Source: Bradyrhizobiaceae bacterium
GTDB lineage: Bacteria > Pseudomonadota > Alphaproteobacteria > Rhizobiales > Xanthobacteraceae
Assembly (NCBI GenBank): GCA_003963145.1
Contig: RXJJ01000009.1
Span: 89,783-131,698, forward strand
Length of the DNA: 41,916 bases
Direction: 5' to 3'
Positions 27,402-35,095 of the stretch are shown in pieces; position 1 is the stretch's first letter; the number at the start of each line of letters is the position of its first letter. The notes under the pieces are model-generated. The model worked only from the letters and a program-made list of their open reading frames with translations. It was not told the origin of the DNA and ran no database searches. The position numbers and the translations under genes are program-made.

Positions 27402-28042
27402 TGGGCGCACCGGCAAAATTCCTGTTCGACGTGGACTTCGCGGCCCCGGCTGCGACGAAGGAACGCGCCGCCACGGTTGCCGAAATCGCACAGCGCGTCG
27501 CCGAGGCCGAAGCACGCGCCTATCGCGAGGGTTTCGAAGCCGCCCAGCGCGAAGCCAAGGCCGAGAGCGATCGCCGCTCCGCGCTTGCACTCGAACAGAT
27601 CGGAATCTCGATTCGTCATCTTGCGTCGAGCTTCGGACAGATCGAAAACCGGATGGAAACCGAGGCGGTGGATGTTGCCGTTGCGGTCGCCCGCAAGCTT
27701 TGCAGCGAACTGATGAGCGCCGAACCGCTGGCGGAAGTGATGGCGCTGGTCAGCGACTGTTTCCGCCATCTGACCTCGACACCGCATCTGGCGATACGGG
27801 TCAACGACAGCCTTTACGACGGCGCGAAAGAACAGATCGAGGCGATGGCGCGGCGCAGCGGTTTCGAGGGGCGGCTTGTGATCCTCGCCGAACCCGATAT
27901 CGCCGTCGCGGACTGCAAGATCGAATGGGCGGACGGCGGCTGTGTGCTGGATCGCGCGGCCATTGAAGCGAAAATCGATGAACTGGTGGGCCGCTATATC
28001 GCGACCCGCAATCAGGCCGGCAATGCCGGCGCGGGGGCCTAG
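27401..28042 (+). CDS. fliH: Flagellar export regulator FliH
   Basis: A 213-residue FliH-like protein: a helical, Ala/Glu/Arg-rich part (EIAQRVAEAEARAYREGFEAAQREAKAESDRR) with coiled-coil character, then a C-terminal domain related to stator subunits of V/F-type ATPases (VAVARKLCSELM...CKIEWADGGCVLDRAAIEAKIDELV). FliH holds the FliI ATPase and brings it to the export gate. FliI is not encoded in this window. An upstream in-frame TTG is less likely than the ATG at 27401. The family diverges widely, so the call leans on operon position. Confidence 0.85.
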   Translation: MGAPAKFLFDVDFAAPAATKERAATVAEIAQRVAEAEARAYREGFEAAQREAKAESDRRSALALEQIGISIRHLASSFGQIENRMETEAVDVAVAVARKLCSELMSAEPLAEVMALVSDCFRHLTSTPHLAIRVNDSLYDGAKEQIEAMARRSGFEGRLVILAEPDIAVADCKIEWADGGCVLDRAAIEAKIDELVGRYIATRNQAGNAGAGA

Positions 28043-28044
28043 CC

Positions 28045-28392
28045 ATGAGCGAGAACGACACCGACGTGCCGCTTCCGGATCTGAACGCCGAGACGCAATC
28101 GTTCGACGATGTGAATACGATTGAAGATGAAACCAATTCGCGCATCGCTTCCGATCTGGAGGCGGTGTTCGACGTGCCGGTGCAGGTGTCGGCCGTGCTC
28201 GGCCGCTCCAAGATGGATGTCAGCGATCTTCTGAAACTCGGTCCCGGCACTGTTCTCGAACTCGACCGCCGGGTCGGCGAAGCCATCGATATCTACGTCA
28301 ACAATCGCCTTGTCGCCCGCGGCGAAGTCGTCCTCGTCGAGGACAAGCTCGGCGTGACCATGACCGAAATCATCAAGGCGGAACGCGCTTGA
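28045..28392 (+). CDS. fliN: Flagellar motor switch protein FliN
   Basis: A 115-residue FliN: an acidic, disordered N-terminus, then a SpoA domain (FDVPVQVSAVLGRSKMDVSDLLKLGPGTVLELDRRVGEAIDIYVNNRLVARGEVVLVEDKLGVTMTEII). It makes up the lower C-ring and docks FliH for export. It begins two bases after fliH, in frame order FliG-FliH-FliN as in Caulobacter and other alphaproteobacteria. Confidence 0.95.
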   Translation: MSENDTDVPLPDLNAETQSFDDVNTIEDETNSRIASDLEAVFDVPVQVSAVLGRSKMDVSDLLKLGPGTVLELDRRVGEAIDIYVNNRLVARGEVVLVEDKLGVTMTEIIKAERA

Positions 28393-28436
28393 TCAAACCG
28401 ACGCCGGGAATGGCGCGAAGATAACAGGAGCAAACC

Positions 28437-29813
28437 ATGCGTCTTCTCATCGTTGGCACCTTGAAGGGCCAGCTTACGACCGCGACGAAGATCGCCATGG
28501 ACAATGGCGCGACGGTGACCCACGCCGAGGACGGCGAGCAAGCGATGCGCGTCGTGCGCGGCGGCAAGGGCGCCGACCTCCTGATGGTCGACGTCGCGAT
28601 CGACATCCGCGATCTCGTGATGCGGCTCGAGGCCGAGCACATCCACGTTCCGATCGTCGCCTGCGGCATCACCACCGACACGCGCGCCGCCGTCGCCGCC
28701 ATTCATGCGGGCGCCAAGGAATACATCCCGCTGCCGCCCGATCCCGAACTGATCGCAGCCGTGCTCGCCGCGGTCGCCAACGATTCGCGCGAACTGATCT
28801 ACCGCGACGAAGCGATGGGCAGGGTTGTCAAACTGTCGCAGCAGATCGCCGGCTCCGACGCTTCGGTGATGATCACCGGCGAATCCGGCACCGGCAAGGA
28901 AGTTCTCGCGCGCTATCTCCACAATCATTCGCAGCGCGCCAGGCGGCCTTTCATTTCCATCAACTGCGCGGCGATCCCCGAGCATCTTCTCGAATCCGAA
29001 CTGTTCGGTCACGAGAAGGGCGCGTTCACCGGCGCGGTAGCGCGGCGTATCGGAAAATTCGAGGAAGCCACCGGCGGCACGCTGCTGCTCGATGAAATTT
29101 CCGAGATGGACGTGCGGCTGCAATCGAAGCTGCTGCGCGCGATCCAGGAGCGCGTGATCGACCGTGTCGGCGGCACCAAGCCCGTTCCGGTCGATATCCG
29201 CATCATCGCCACCTCGAACCGCAATCTTCAGGACGCCGTGCGCGAAGGCACATTCCGGGAGGATCTGCTGTTTCGCCTGAATGTCGTGAATTTGAAAATC
29301 CCGGCGCTGCGCGACCGTCCGGCGGACATTCTGGAGCTGTCGCAGCATTTCATCAAAAAATACGCGCAGGCCAACGGCGTTCCGCTGCGCCCGCTTTCGG
29401 CCGACGCGCGCCGCGTGCTCACAACCAATCGCTGGCAGGGCAACGTCCGCGAGCTCGAAAACACCATGCATCGCGCGGTGCTGATGGCGCAGGGCGACGA
29501 GATCGGCCCCGAAGCAATCCTCTCGCCCGATGGGGACCGTCTCGATCAGACCCGAACGCCGCCCGCGGTCGCCCATGCGACGCTCGCCGCCGAGCAGGTC
29601 ACGCGCGCGCTGGTCGGGCGCACCGTCGCGGATGTCGAGCGCGACCTGATCCTCGAAACGCTCAGGCATTGCCTCGGCAACCGCACGCACGCCGCCAATA
29701 TCCTCGGCATTTCGATCCGCACGCTGCGCAACAAGCTGAACGAATATGCCGATGACGGCCAGCCCATTCCGCCGCCGGGCTCGGGTGATCTGCGCAGCTT
29801 CGCCGCAGCCTGA
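28437..29813 (+). CDS. flbD: Sigma-54-dependent flagellar activator FlbD
   Basis: A 458-residue bacterial enhancer-binding protein. Residues 1-115 form a receiver-like domain that lacks the usual acidic pair in strand 1 (MRLLIVGTLKG) and the conserved Lys near residue 97 (EYIPLPP), although Asp52 is present. The AAA+ domain has Walker A GESGTGKE (148-155), the sigma-54-contact loop GAFTGA (195-200) and Walker B TLLLDE. A Fis-type helix-turn-helix ends it (NRTHAANILGISIRTLRNKLNEY). In Caulobacter FlbD drives late flagellar genes. Last gene of the fliF operon, with GGAG before its ATG. Confidence 0.92.
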   Translation: MRLLIVGTLKGQLTTATKIAMDNGATVTHAEDGEQAMRVVRGGKGADLLMVDVAIDIRDLVMRLEAEHIHVPIVACGITTDTRAAVAAIHAGAKEYIPLPPDPELIAAVLAAVANDSRELIYRDEAMGRVVKLSQQIAGSDASVMITGESGTGKEVLARYLHNHSQRARRPFISINCAAIPEHLLESELFGHEKGAFTGAVARRIGKFEEATGGTLLLDEISEMDVRLQSKLLRAIQERVIDRVGGTKPVPVDIRIIATSNRNLQDAVREGTFREDLLFRLNVVNLKIPALRDRPADILELSQHFIKKYAQANGVPLRPLSADARRVLTTNRWQGNVRELENTMHRAVLMAQGDEIGPEAILSPDGDRLDQTRTPPAVAHATLAAEQVTRALVGRTVADVERDLILETLRHCLGNRTHAANILGISIRTLRNKLNEYADDGQPIPPPGSGDLRSFAAA

Positions 29814-29834
29814 TCGGCAGCACAAGACCAATTG

Positions 29835-29862
29835 ACGCCGGCGCAATAGCGCCGGCGTTTTT
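29835..29862 (+). terminator. Rho-independent terminator of the fliF-flbD operon
   Basis: ACGCCGGCGC (29835-29844) and GCGCCGGCGT (29849-29858) form a perfect 10-bp stem with loop AATA, followed by a T-run. It lies 21 bases after the flbD stop. Confidence 0.92.
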
Positions 29863-29869
29863 GTTTGGC

Positions 29870-30025
29870 TCAGGCCTTGGAAGGCCGGTCGCTGCGCTCG
29901 AAAATGATCGCCGGCGGCTCGTTGCCGGCGCGCCAGGCACGGTAGTAATTGAGCGCGAAGGCGCCGAACACCACGGCAACGAACACGACAACAACGATCA
30001 GCGCGAGATGTCTCAACAGCCGCAT
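29870..30025 (-). CDS. Small single-helix membrane protein, hypothetical
   Basis: A 51-residue product starting MRLLRHLALIVVVVFVAVVFGAF: basic residues, one membrane helix, then a charged cytoplasmic or periplasmic tail (NYYRAWRAGNEPPAIIFERSDRPSKA). Its ATG overlaps the stop of the DUF4345-like gene (ATGA at 30025), so the two are probably translated together. No function known. Confidence 0.6.
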   Translation of the reverse strand: MRLLRHLALIVVVVFVAVVFGAFALNYYRAWRAGNEPPAIIFERSDRPSKA

Positions 30026-30408
30026 CAATGCGACGCCTTGTGCGCGATACGGCGCTGCCATAGCCAGAGCAGCGGCACCACGATGAGCGCCATCGCCAGC
30101 GCGCAAAGAGTCGCGACCGTCGGTGCCGGCCGCAAGATAAACCCGTAAAGATGCGCCAGCCCGCCGGCGAAAATCAGAAATGTCAGCGTGCCGATCCGCT
30201 CGCTGTGGCGCTCGATATGCGGAATGGCGCACAGATACATGATCCCCATGCCCGCCGCTGTCGCGGACAGAAACCGGAAGTAATTGTCTATCGATGCAGA
30301 CTCGATCCCGTGCAGAAACCTGACGCCGAGCATCACTCCGGACAGGCCGACAAAAAGCAGAATCACAGCCGTCAGGGCAACGGCCGCCTGAAGACATCTG
30401 CGTTCCAT
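30025..30408 (-). CDS. DUF4345-like membrane protein
   Basis: A 127-residue protein with four membrane helices. The pattern NYFRFLSATAAGMGIMYLCAIPHIERHSERIGTLTFLIFAGGLAHLYGF agrees with the DUF4345 family of small integral membrane proteins. No biochemical role is established for the family. It is divergent from the RecD-like helicase and coupled to the 51-residue protein downstream. Confidence 0.72.
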   Translation of the reverse strand: MERRCLQAAVALTAVILLFVGLSGVMLGVRFLHGIESASIDNYFRFLSATAAGMGIMYLCAIPHIERHSERIGTLTFLIFAGGLAHLYGFILRPAPTVATLCALAMALIVVPLLWLWQRRIAHKASH

Positions 30409-30491
30409 CCCTCGCCTCGCTTAGTTTATGTTTCCGCCAGATATAAAGTCGCGACCCCGCAATGGCGAACGGAAGTTTGCGGGAATGCGAT

Positions 30492-30516
30492 GAAATTGTA
30501 CCGACGGTGCAATTTC
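30492..30516. other. Inverted repeat upstream of the RecD-like gene
   Basis: GAAATTGTACC (30492-30502) and GGTGCAATTTC (30506-30516) pair over 11 positions with one G-T wobble and a GAC loop. It lies about 60 bases before the helicase start, in a 169-base divergent promoter gap. It may be an operator or a leader hairpin; no T-run follows. Confidence 0.45.
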
Positions 30517-30577
30517 CTGCATACGCGGGGCGGCGATTCGGCTATCCACATTGTCCCTTTCGCACACCCTTGCCGCC

Positions 30578-31687
30578 ATGCCCATCTTCACACCTCATCA
30601 GGACAAGGCGCTCGATGCAGTCGCCGAGTGGCTGAAAGCCAAACCGGGCCGCGGCAACACGCCTCAGGTGTTCCGCCTGTTCGGCTATGCCGGCACCGGC
30701 AAGACCACGCTGGCACGCCACATCGCCGAGGCCGTCGATGGCGAGGTGAAATTTGCAGCGTTCACCGGCAAGGCGGCGCTTGTGATGCGCAACAAGGGCT
30801 GCGACGGCGCGTCCACCATCCATTCGCTGATCTATCGCACGCGCGAATCCGGCGAGGAACAGCCGAGCTTCGAATTGTGGGACGACGCGCCGGCCTCGAA
30901 GGCCAAGTTAATTGTGATCGACGAATGCTCGATGGTGGACGAGGAACTTGGCCGCGATCTGCTCTCCTTCGACTGCCCCCTGCTCGTGCTGGGCGATCCG
31001 GCGCAGCTGCCACCGATCCAGGGCGGCGGCTTTTTCACCAATGCCGAACCGGACGCGATGCTGACCGAGGTCCATCGCCAGGCGCAGGACGATCCGATCG
31101 TGCGGATGTCGATGGCGGTGCGCGAAGGACGCGGACTTGAACTCGGCTCGTTCGGCGAGAGCGAAGTGGTGCGGCGTGATGCGCTGGATCCCGATCGCGT
31201 GATGGCCGCCGATCAGCTGCTGGTCGGCCGCAACAACACGCGGCGCGCCTACAACATGCGCGTGCGCCAGAAGAACGGCATTGAGGATGCGCTGCCGGTC
31301 GCCGGCGACAAGCTGGTTTGCCTGCGCAACAACCGCAAGAAGGCGCTGTTTAATGGCGGGCTGTGGCGGGTAAAATCCCGCGCGCAGTCGAAATCGAAAA
31401 TCATCACCATGCGGCTTTCGCCCGACGAGGAATTCGGCGCCAAGGTCACGAAGGTATCGGTACGCGCGGATTGCTTCAGCGGCGGCGTCGAAACGCTGCC
31501 ATGGGACCAGCGCAAACCCTATGACGAATTCGATTACGGCTACGTTCTCACCGTGCACAAGTCGCAGGGCTCGCAATGGAACGATGTCGTTCTGTTCGAT
31601 GAGAGTTTCGCGTTTCAGGACAGCCGCGCGCGCTGGCTGTACACCGGCATCACCCGCGCGGCCAAACGCCTGAGTGTTGTGGTGTGA
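30578..31687 (+). CDS. RecD/Dda-like ATP-dependent DNA helicase
   Basis: A 369-residue SF1B-type helicase. It has Q-motif-like FTPHQDKALDAV, Walker A GYAGTGKTT (36-44), motif II VIDECSMVD, motif III GDPAQLPPI, motif V LTVHKSQGSQW and motif VI YTGITRAAK. These are the marks of RecD, Dda and viral-type 5'-3' helicases. It is much shorter than RecD (about 600) or RecD2 (over 700), with no exonuclease domain, and resembles single helicases annotated as ATP-dependent exonuclease-like or AAA proteins in rhizobia. ATG at 30578 is preferred over a TTG at 30551. Exact repair role unknown. Confidence 0.85.
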   Translation: MPIFTPHQDKALDAVAEWLKAKPGRGNTPQVFRLFGYAGTGKTTLARHIAEAVDGEVKFAAFTGKAALVMRNKGCDGASTIHSLIYRTRESGEEQPSFELWDDAPASKAKLIVIDECSMVDEELGRDLLSFDCPLLVLGDPAQLPPIQGGGFFTNAEPDAMLTEVHRQAQDDPIVRMSMAVREGRGLELGSFGESEVVRRDALDPDRVMAADQLLVGRNNTRRAYNMRVRQKNGIEDALPVAGDKLVCLRNNRKKALFNGGLWRVKSRAQSKSKIITMRLSPDEEFGAKVTKVSVRADCFSGGVETLPWDQRKPYDEFDYGYVLTVHKSQGSQWNDVVLFDESFAFQDSRARWLYTGITRAAKRLSVVV

Positions 31688-31705
31688 ACACGTGCCGTTC
31701 GCGCT

Positions 31706-31737
31706 GCGGACAGGCGGCCTCCGCTCCGCCTGTCCGC
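31706..31737. terminator. Large inverted repeat between convergent genes
   Basis: GCGGACAGGCGG (31706-31717) and CCGCCTGTCCGC (31726-31737) make a perfect 12-bp stem with an eight-base loop. It lies between the ends of the helicase gene and the convergent small gene. It lacks a T-run, so it may act as a two-way transcription barrier or RNA end-stabiliser rather than a classic terminator. Confidence 0.5.
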
Positions 31738-31746
31738 GCTCCTTGA

Positions 31747-31935
31747 TCAGGCAACATGCCGCTGCGGGATTTCAGCCAGTTCGCACTGGCATTGCCGCAA
31801 TTCCTCTTCCAGAAATTCGTTGGCGATGATCAGCGCCAGCAGCGCGCCGCGCACATCGCCGCCGCAGGTGGCGATCGCGCTGTCCACCGCGCGGTTGTAG
31901 CGTTCAAGGTCCTGATGCGTGGCCGGCTCGAACAT
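31747..31935 (-). CDS. Small cytosolic protein, hypothetical
   Basis: A 62-residue product (MFEPATHQDLERYNRAVDSAIATCGGD...), mostly helical, with a LLALIIANEFLEEELRQCQCELAEIPQRH second half and three Cys. No signal peptide or known domain. It reads like a real conserved small protein because of its balanced composition and the purine-rich stretch before its start. No function can be assigned. Confidence 0.55.
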   Translation of the reverse strand: MFEPATHQDLERYNRAVDSAIATCGGDVRGALLALIIANEFLEEELRQCQCELAEIPQRHVA

Positions 31936-32174
31936 TATCGATCTCCGTGAATTCGGGTCCTGATTCCATGTTCTCTATTTGTTCTTATGAAAGTTCGAAA
32001 GTCAATCGGCCTTCAGCGGTCCATCCACAAGGGCCGCGCTCGTTGAAAATCCACGATATTGCCGTGAGCGGCCGCCATCCTATTTTGTAACGAACGCAGC
32101 TTCATAACGTATCTTGGGTAACAGGACGCATGGCGCCCTTCTCAGCCATCGTTTCCATTCAGAAAGGAATCGCC

Positions 32175-32912
32175 ATGAGCAGCACCACCTCCAATCGCTT
32201 AACCCTGGCCGCCGGAATCGCCGGTGCGCTCGCGCTGTCGTGGCTGGTGATCGCTCCGTCGATCTCGTCCGCATCGGAGGAGGCTGTCGTCATCCCCGCG
32301 CCGGCAGCGGATGTGCAAGCCGACGGCCAGGCTGGCCTGAAAACGGCCGTGATAGCCGGTGGATGTTTCTGGGGTGTGCAGGGCGTGTATCAGCACACCA
32401 ACGGCGTCGTGCAGGCGGTGTCGGGTTATGCCGGCGGCAAGCCGGCAAATCCGAGTTACGAACTGGTGTCCACCGGCGCGACGGGTCACGCGGAATCGGT
32501 GAAGATCACCTACGATCCGCAGAAGATTTCCTACGGAAAGATTTTGCAGATCTATTTCTCGGTCGTGGCCGACCCGACGCAGCTGAACCGGCAGGGACCG
32601 GATTCCGGTACCCAATATCGTTCGGCGATTTTCACGTCATCGCCGGAAGAAAAGAAGATCGCCGAGGACTACATCGCCCAGCTCAACGCCGCGAAGGTCT
32701 ACAAGCGGCCGATTGTCACCACGCTCGAACCGATGAGCGGCTTCTACCCGGCGGAAGACTATCATCAGGACTACCTGACGCTTCATCCAAACCAGCCCTA
32801 TATAGCGTTCAACGACATTCCCAAGGTCGAGAACCTGAAAAAACTGTTCGCCGACAGCTACCGCGACAAGCCCGTTCTTGTCCGCGATGCGGCCAACAAG
32901 GCGACCAACTAG
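32175..32912 (+). CDS. msrA: Exported peptide methionine (S)-S-oxide reductase MsrA
   Basis: A 245-residue MsrA. Residues 1-34 form an N-terminal membrane anchor or signal peptide ([27 protein letters not shown]). The catalytic Cys64 lies in [13 protein letters not shown], with [31 protein letters not shown] and EDYHQDYL following. It reduces the S-epimer of methionine sulfoxide, here probably in the periplasm. Cys64 is the only cysteine, so no C-terminal resolving Cys exists and recycling must use an external thiol. ATG 32175 has AGAAAGGAA upstream. msrB follows after eleven bases. Confidence 0.92.
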   Translation: MSSTTSNRLTLAAGIAGALALSWLVIAPSISSASEEAVVIPAPAADVQADGQAGLKTAVIAGGCFWGVQGVYQHTNGVVQAVSGYAGGKPANPSYELVSTGATGHAESVKITYDPQKISYGKILQIYFSVVADPTQLNRQGPDSGTQYRSAIFTSSPEEKKIAEDYIAQLNAAKVYKRPIVTTLEPMSGFYPAEDYHQDYLTLHPNQPYIAFNDIPKVENLKKLFADSYRDKPVLVRDAANKATN

Positions 32913-32923
32913 CGAGGACATCA

Positions 32924-33343
32924 ATGACAGCCATTAAAACTGCCATGCCATCAGGCACGGTCGAGAAAACCGAAAAGGAATGGCGCGCCGAACTGACCCC
33001 GATGCAGTACGCCGTGCTGCGTGAAAAGGCGACCGAGCGTCCGTTCACCGGTGAATACGACCACTCGTTCGATCCGGGCACCTATGTGTGCGCCGGCTGC
33101 GGGCAGCCGCTCTTCACATCCGACGACAAGTTCGATTCGGGCTGTGGATGGCCGGCGTTCAGTGCGCCGGCAAGCGGCAGCGCGGTCACGGAGGAACGTG
33201 ATGCGTCCCACGGCATGATCCGGACCGAAGTTCTCTGTTCCAGATGTCAGGGTCATCTTGGGCACGTGTTTGATGACGGGCCGGGCCCGACGGGGCTGCG
33301 TTACTGCATTAATTCGGCAGCCCTCAAGCACGAGCCGAAATAA
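32924..33343 (+). CDS. msrB: Peptide methionine (R)-S-oxide reductase MsrB
   Basis: A 139-residue MsrB. It has zinc-binding CAGC and CSRC pairs, a Cys in DSGCGWPAF able to resolve, [10 protein letters not shown], and the catalytic Cys in [12 protein letters not shown]. It reduces the R-epimer of methionine sulfoxide. No signal peptide is present, so it should act in the cytoplasm, unlike the exported MsrA it is transcribed with. It is preceded by GCGAGGACATCA and lies in a different frame from msrA; the two are not fused. Confidence 0.95.
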   Translation: MTAIKTAMPSGTVEKTEKEWRAELTPMQYAVLREKATERPFTGEYDHSFDPGTYVCAGCGQPLFTSDDKFDSGCGWPAFSAPASGSAVTEERDASHGMIRTEVLCSRCQGHLGHVFDDGPGPTGLRYCINSAALKHEPK

Positions 33344-33351
33344 TGAATCTG

Positions 33352-33367
33352 CGCGTTTTCTAACGCG
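33352..33367. other. Short hairpin after msrB
   Basis: CGCGTT (33352-33357) and AACGCG (33362-33367) pair around TTCT, nine bases after the msrB stop. It lies 20 bases ahead of the stronger hairpin at 33390 and may help terminate or protect the msrAB message. Confidence 0.4.
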
Positions 33368-33389
33368 TTGAATTTAATGAAATTTCCTG

Positions 33390-33420
33390 AGCAGCGCATG
33401 GTTCATGCGCTGCTTTCTCT
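33390..33420 (+). terminator. Terminator of msrAB
   Basis: AGCAGCGCATG (33390-33400) and CATGCGCTGCT (33404-33414) form a perfect 11-bp stem with loop GTT, followed by the pyrimidine-rich TTCTCTCATTTT. This suits intrinsic termination downstream of msrB. Confidence 0.75.
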
Positions 33421-33596
33421 CATTTTAGCGCCATTCGCATGTCGCATTTTTGCAAAAATGGCCTATATTATTGACGTTCCGACGCGACATGATGCCTGAC
33501 CGGCCCGCTTGAGGCCTCCGCTCATTGTCGCTCGATTTCACGCAAAGGCGGTCCCGAAAGCGGAAAGGCCGCCCACAAGTAAAAAGGCCACAGATC

Positions 33597-33893
33597 ATGG
33601 CGGGTTTCAATTTCAACACCGCAGCCGAGCTTTTTCCTGCCGCGATCCGCAAGAAAAAGCGTGCCGGTTTTGCCTATCGCCGTTTTGGCACTGCCGCCGA
33701 GGCCGTGCTGTTTGCTATCGAGCAACTGCCGCCGGATTCGCTGAACGGCGCGTATCTGCAGGTGGATGAAGCCCGTTTCGACCAGAGCGGCATCCGCTCG
33801 CTCTATGAAAGCAGCGACTTCCCGCTGCCGCGCCGTCCGCGCGAGGACGCATCCGCGGAAGAGGCCACCGCGGCCGAGCCGGCCAAAACCTGA
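33597..33893 (+). CDS. Small conserved hypothetical protein
   Basis: A 98-residue protein beginning MAGFNFNTAAELFPAAIRKKKRAGFAYRRFGTAAEAVLFAIEQLPPDSLNGAYLQVDEARFD. The tail is Pro/Ala/Glu-rich and probably disordered. The ATG at 33597 is chosen because AAAAAGG stands nine bases before it; the frame also extends to 33525 with an Arg/Lys-rich leader. No known domain; the globular part (residues 10-75) looks like a small alpha/beta fold. Function unknown. Confidence 0.62.
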   Translation: MAGFNFNTAAELFPAAIRKKKRAGFAYRRFGTAAEAVLFAIEQLPPDSLNGAYLQVDEARFDQSGIRSLYESSDFPLPRRPREDASAEEATAAEPAKT

Positions 33894-33914
33894 AAATGCA
33901 TCGCTAGATAAGCG

Positions 33915-34520
33915 TCAACGCCGGCGGGCCTGCTTTTCCCGCCAGCGGCGAAACATGCGTATGTTGCGCATGTTGGCGCGGAACATGACGTCGAAGGCAT
34001 CGCCCGCGAACGGCACAATGCCGACGACGCCATCGAGCGCGACGTTGCCGAGCATGCGGGCGACCAGATGCCTCGGCGCGCCGAGCGCCCTCGCCTCGCG
34101 CACGATCCACAGCGAGAACGCGGTGGTGATCAGATCGCCGACCACCGGCACCAGCCCGATGATTCCGTCGATACCGTAACGGACCTTTGTGCCGGGCACG
34201 ACAAAGGCGACGTCGAGCAGCTGCGCCAGCGCGTCGAGGCGCGCCAGACGCTGCTCGTGGGTGAGGTTGCGGCCGAACACGATTTTATCCAGCCCCGCCA
34301 AACCGAAACCCGACGCGGTGGAACCTCCGGCCTTGTTGAAGCCTCCCGCGCTGTTAAAGCCGCCGGTCTTGTTAAACCCGCTGCCGAAGAAGCCGCCGCC
34401 GAACGGATCGGAACCGGGAATTTCGTTGCCATCCTGATCGATGATCGGCGGCGCACGACGTTTTGCGGAGTCAGGCCGCCTGTTCGAAGCGCGTTCCCGG
34501 GTAAAAAACGTATCTGACAT
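33915..34520 (-). CDS. DUF4112-like membrane protein
   Basis: A 201-residue protein. Residues 1-80 are disordered and Gly/Phe/Asn-rich with repeats of the GGFNKxGG kind. The C-terminal half has LDALAQLLDVAFVVPGTKVRYGIDGIIGLVPVVGDLITTAFSLWIVREARALG and FAGDAFDVMFRANMRNIRMFRRW, the duplicated GxVPxxGD pattern of DUF4112. Two membrane helices are likely. ATG at 34520 is preferred to 34583. The family function is unknown. Confidence 0.78.
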   Translation of the reverse strand: MSDTFFTRERASNRRPDSAKRRAPPIIDQDGNEIPGSDPFGGGFFGSGFNKTGGFNSAGGFNKAGGSTASGFGLAGLDKIVFGRNLTHEQRLARLDALAQLLDVAFVVPGTKVRYGIDGIIGLVPVVGDLITTAFSLWIVREARALGAPRHLVARMLGNVALDGVVGIVPFAGDAFDVMFRANMRNIRMFRRWREKQARRR

Positions 34521-34882
34521 CTCGGCTCTCTGGTTTCGGCAGACACAACCGCCTGCACATAGGTACGGCGCGCGCCCGTGCAAGCGGCGAAGCTGCGGTC
34601 TAACGCAAAGCGTCGCGGATCATTGCGGCAAGATTGGCGCCTTGGGATGACCTCATGCGGCACATTGTCCGCACGCACGGACTTTTGACCCTCGCGGGCG
34701 GCGCTTGGCGGCGTGAAAACACCGCGGGATGACCCGGACGCGTCATAAATCCTTGCACAATTCGTAACAGCCCAAGACAAGACGTTGCGAATCGGTTGGA
34801 ATTCATCCTGAGGCTGCGAGCTGCCCTCCGCTGACCCAGCCTCGCGTGGTGTTTATCGCAATCCAAACCTAAAGAGGTTGTT
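34521..34882. other. Intergenic stretch, promoters only
   Basis: This 362-base gap separates the divergent DUF4112-like gene and the lysine-rich peptide gene. It should contain both promoters. The minus-strand open frame at 34600-34899 is Arg/Ser-rich and unlike a protein. I see no repeat or RNA gene. Confidence 0.4.
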
Positions 34883-34972
34883 ATGGCGAAGAAAGCCAAG
34901 AAGGCAAAGAAGGCGAAAAAGGCAGTGAAGAAGAAAACTGCGAAGAAGAAGAAGGCTGCGAAGAAGAAGTAG
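34883..34972 (+). CDS. 29-residue lysine/alanine-rich peptide (histone H1 tail-like)
   Basis: The frame from ATG 34883 to TAG 34970 encodes 29 residues made up only of Met1, Lys, Ala, Val and Thr, built from KKAKKA-like units. AAAGAGG at 34871-34877 is a good ribosome binding site with suitable spacing. The composition recalls the C-terminal tails of H1-like bacterial nucleoid proteins, so nucleic-acid binding is a reasonable guess. The coding sequence uses both AAG and AAA. It is too short for most gene finders. Confidence 0.65.
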   Translation: MAKKAKKAKKAKKAVKKKTAKKKKAAKKK

Positions 34973-34984
34973 CCTTTTCAAAGT

Positions 34985-35009
34985 CCCGGGCGGCGCAATG
35001 CCGCTCGGG
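34985..35009. other. Hairpin downstream of the lysine-rich peptide gene
   Basis: CCCGGGCGGC (34985-34994) and GCCGCTCGGG (35000-35009) pair over ten positions with one wobble and loop GCAAT. It lies 12 bases after the stop. No T-run follows, so it may stabilise the short mRNA or act as a weak barrier. Confidence 0.45.
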
Positions 35010-35095
35010 CATCCGGGTCGCCTTCGCGCTCTATCGGGTTATCAAGCGAGCTATCAAGCTCCGCCGATCCGGCCTTTTCAAGGCGCAGCGCGACC

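Noticed and set aside
24702-27590. 962-codon minus-strand frame opposite fliF-fliG
   Set aside because: The plus strand has unmistakable FliF and FliG. The antisense product is Arg/His/Asp-rich and has no recognisable fold.
28293-29846. 517-codon minus-strand frame opposite flbD
   Set aside because: FlbD on the plus strand has intact AAA+ motifs; the antisense frame is a codon-phase artefact.
32114-32923. Plus-strand frame continuous with msrB that might suggest a long fusion
   Set aside because: This part is an out-of-frame reading of msrA. MsrA is intact in its own frame and msrB has its own start at 32924.
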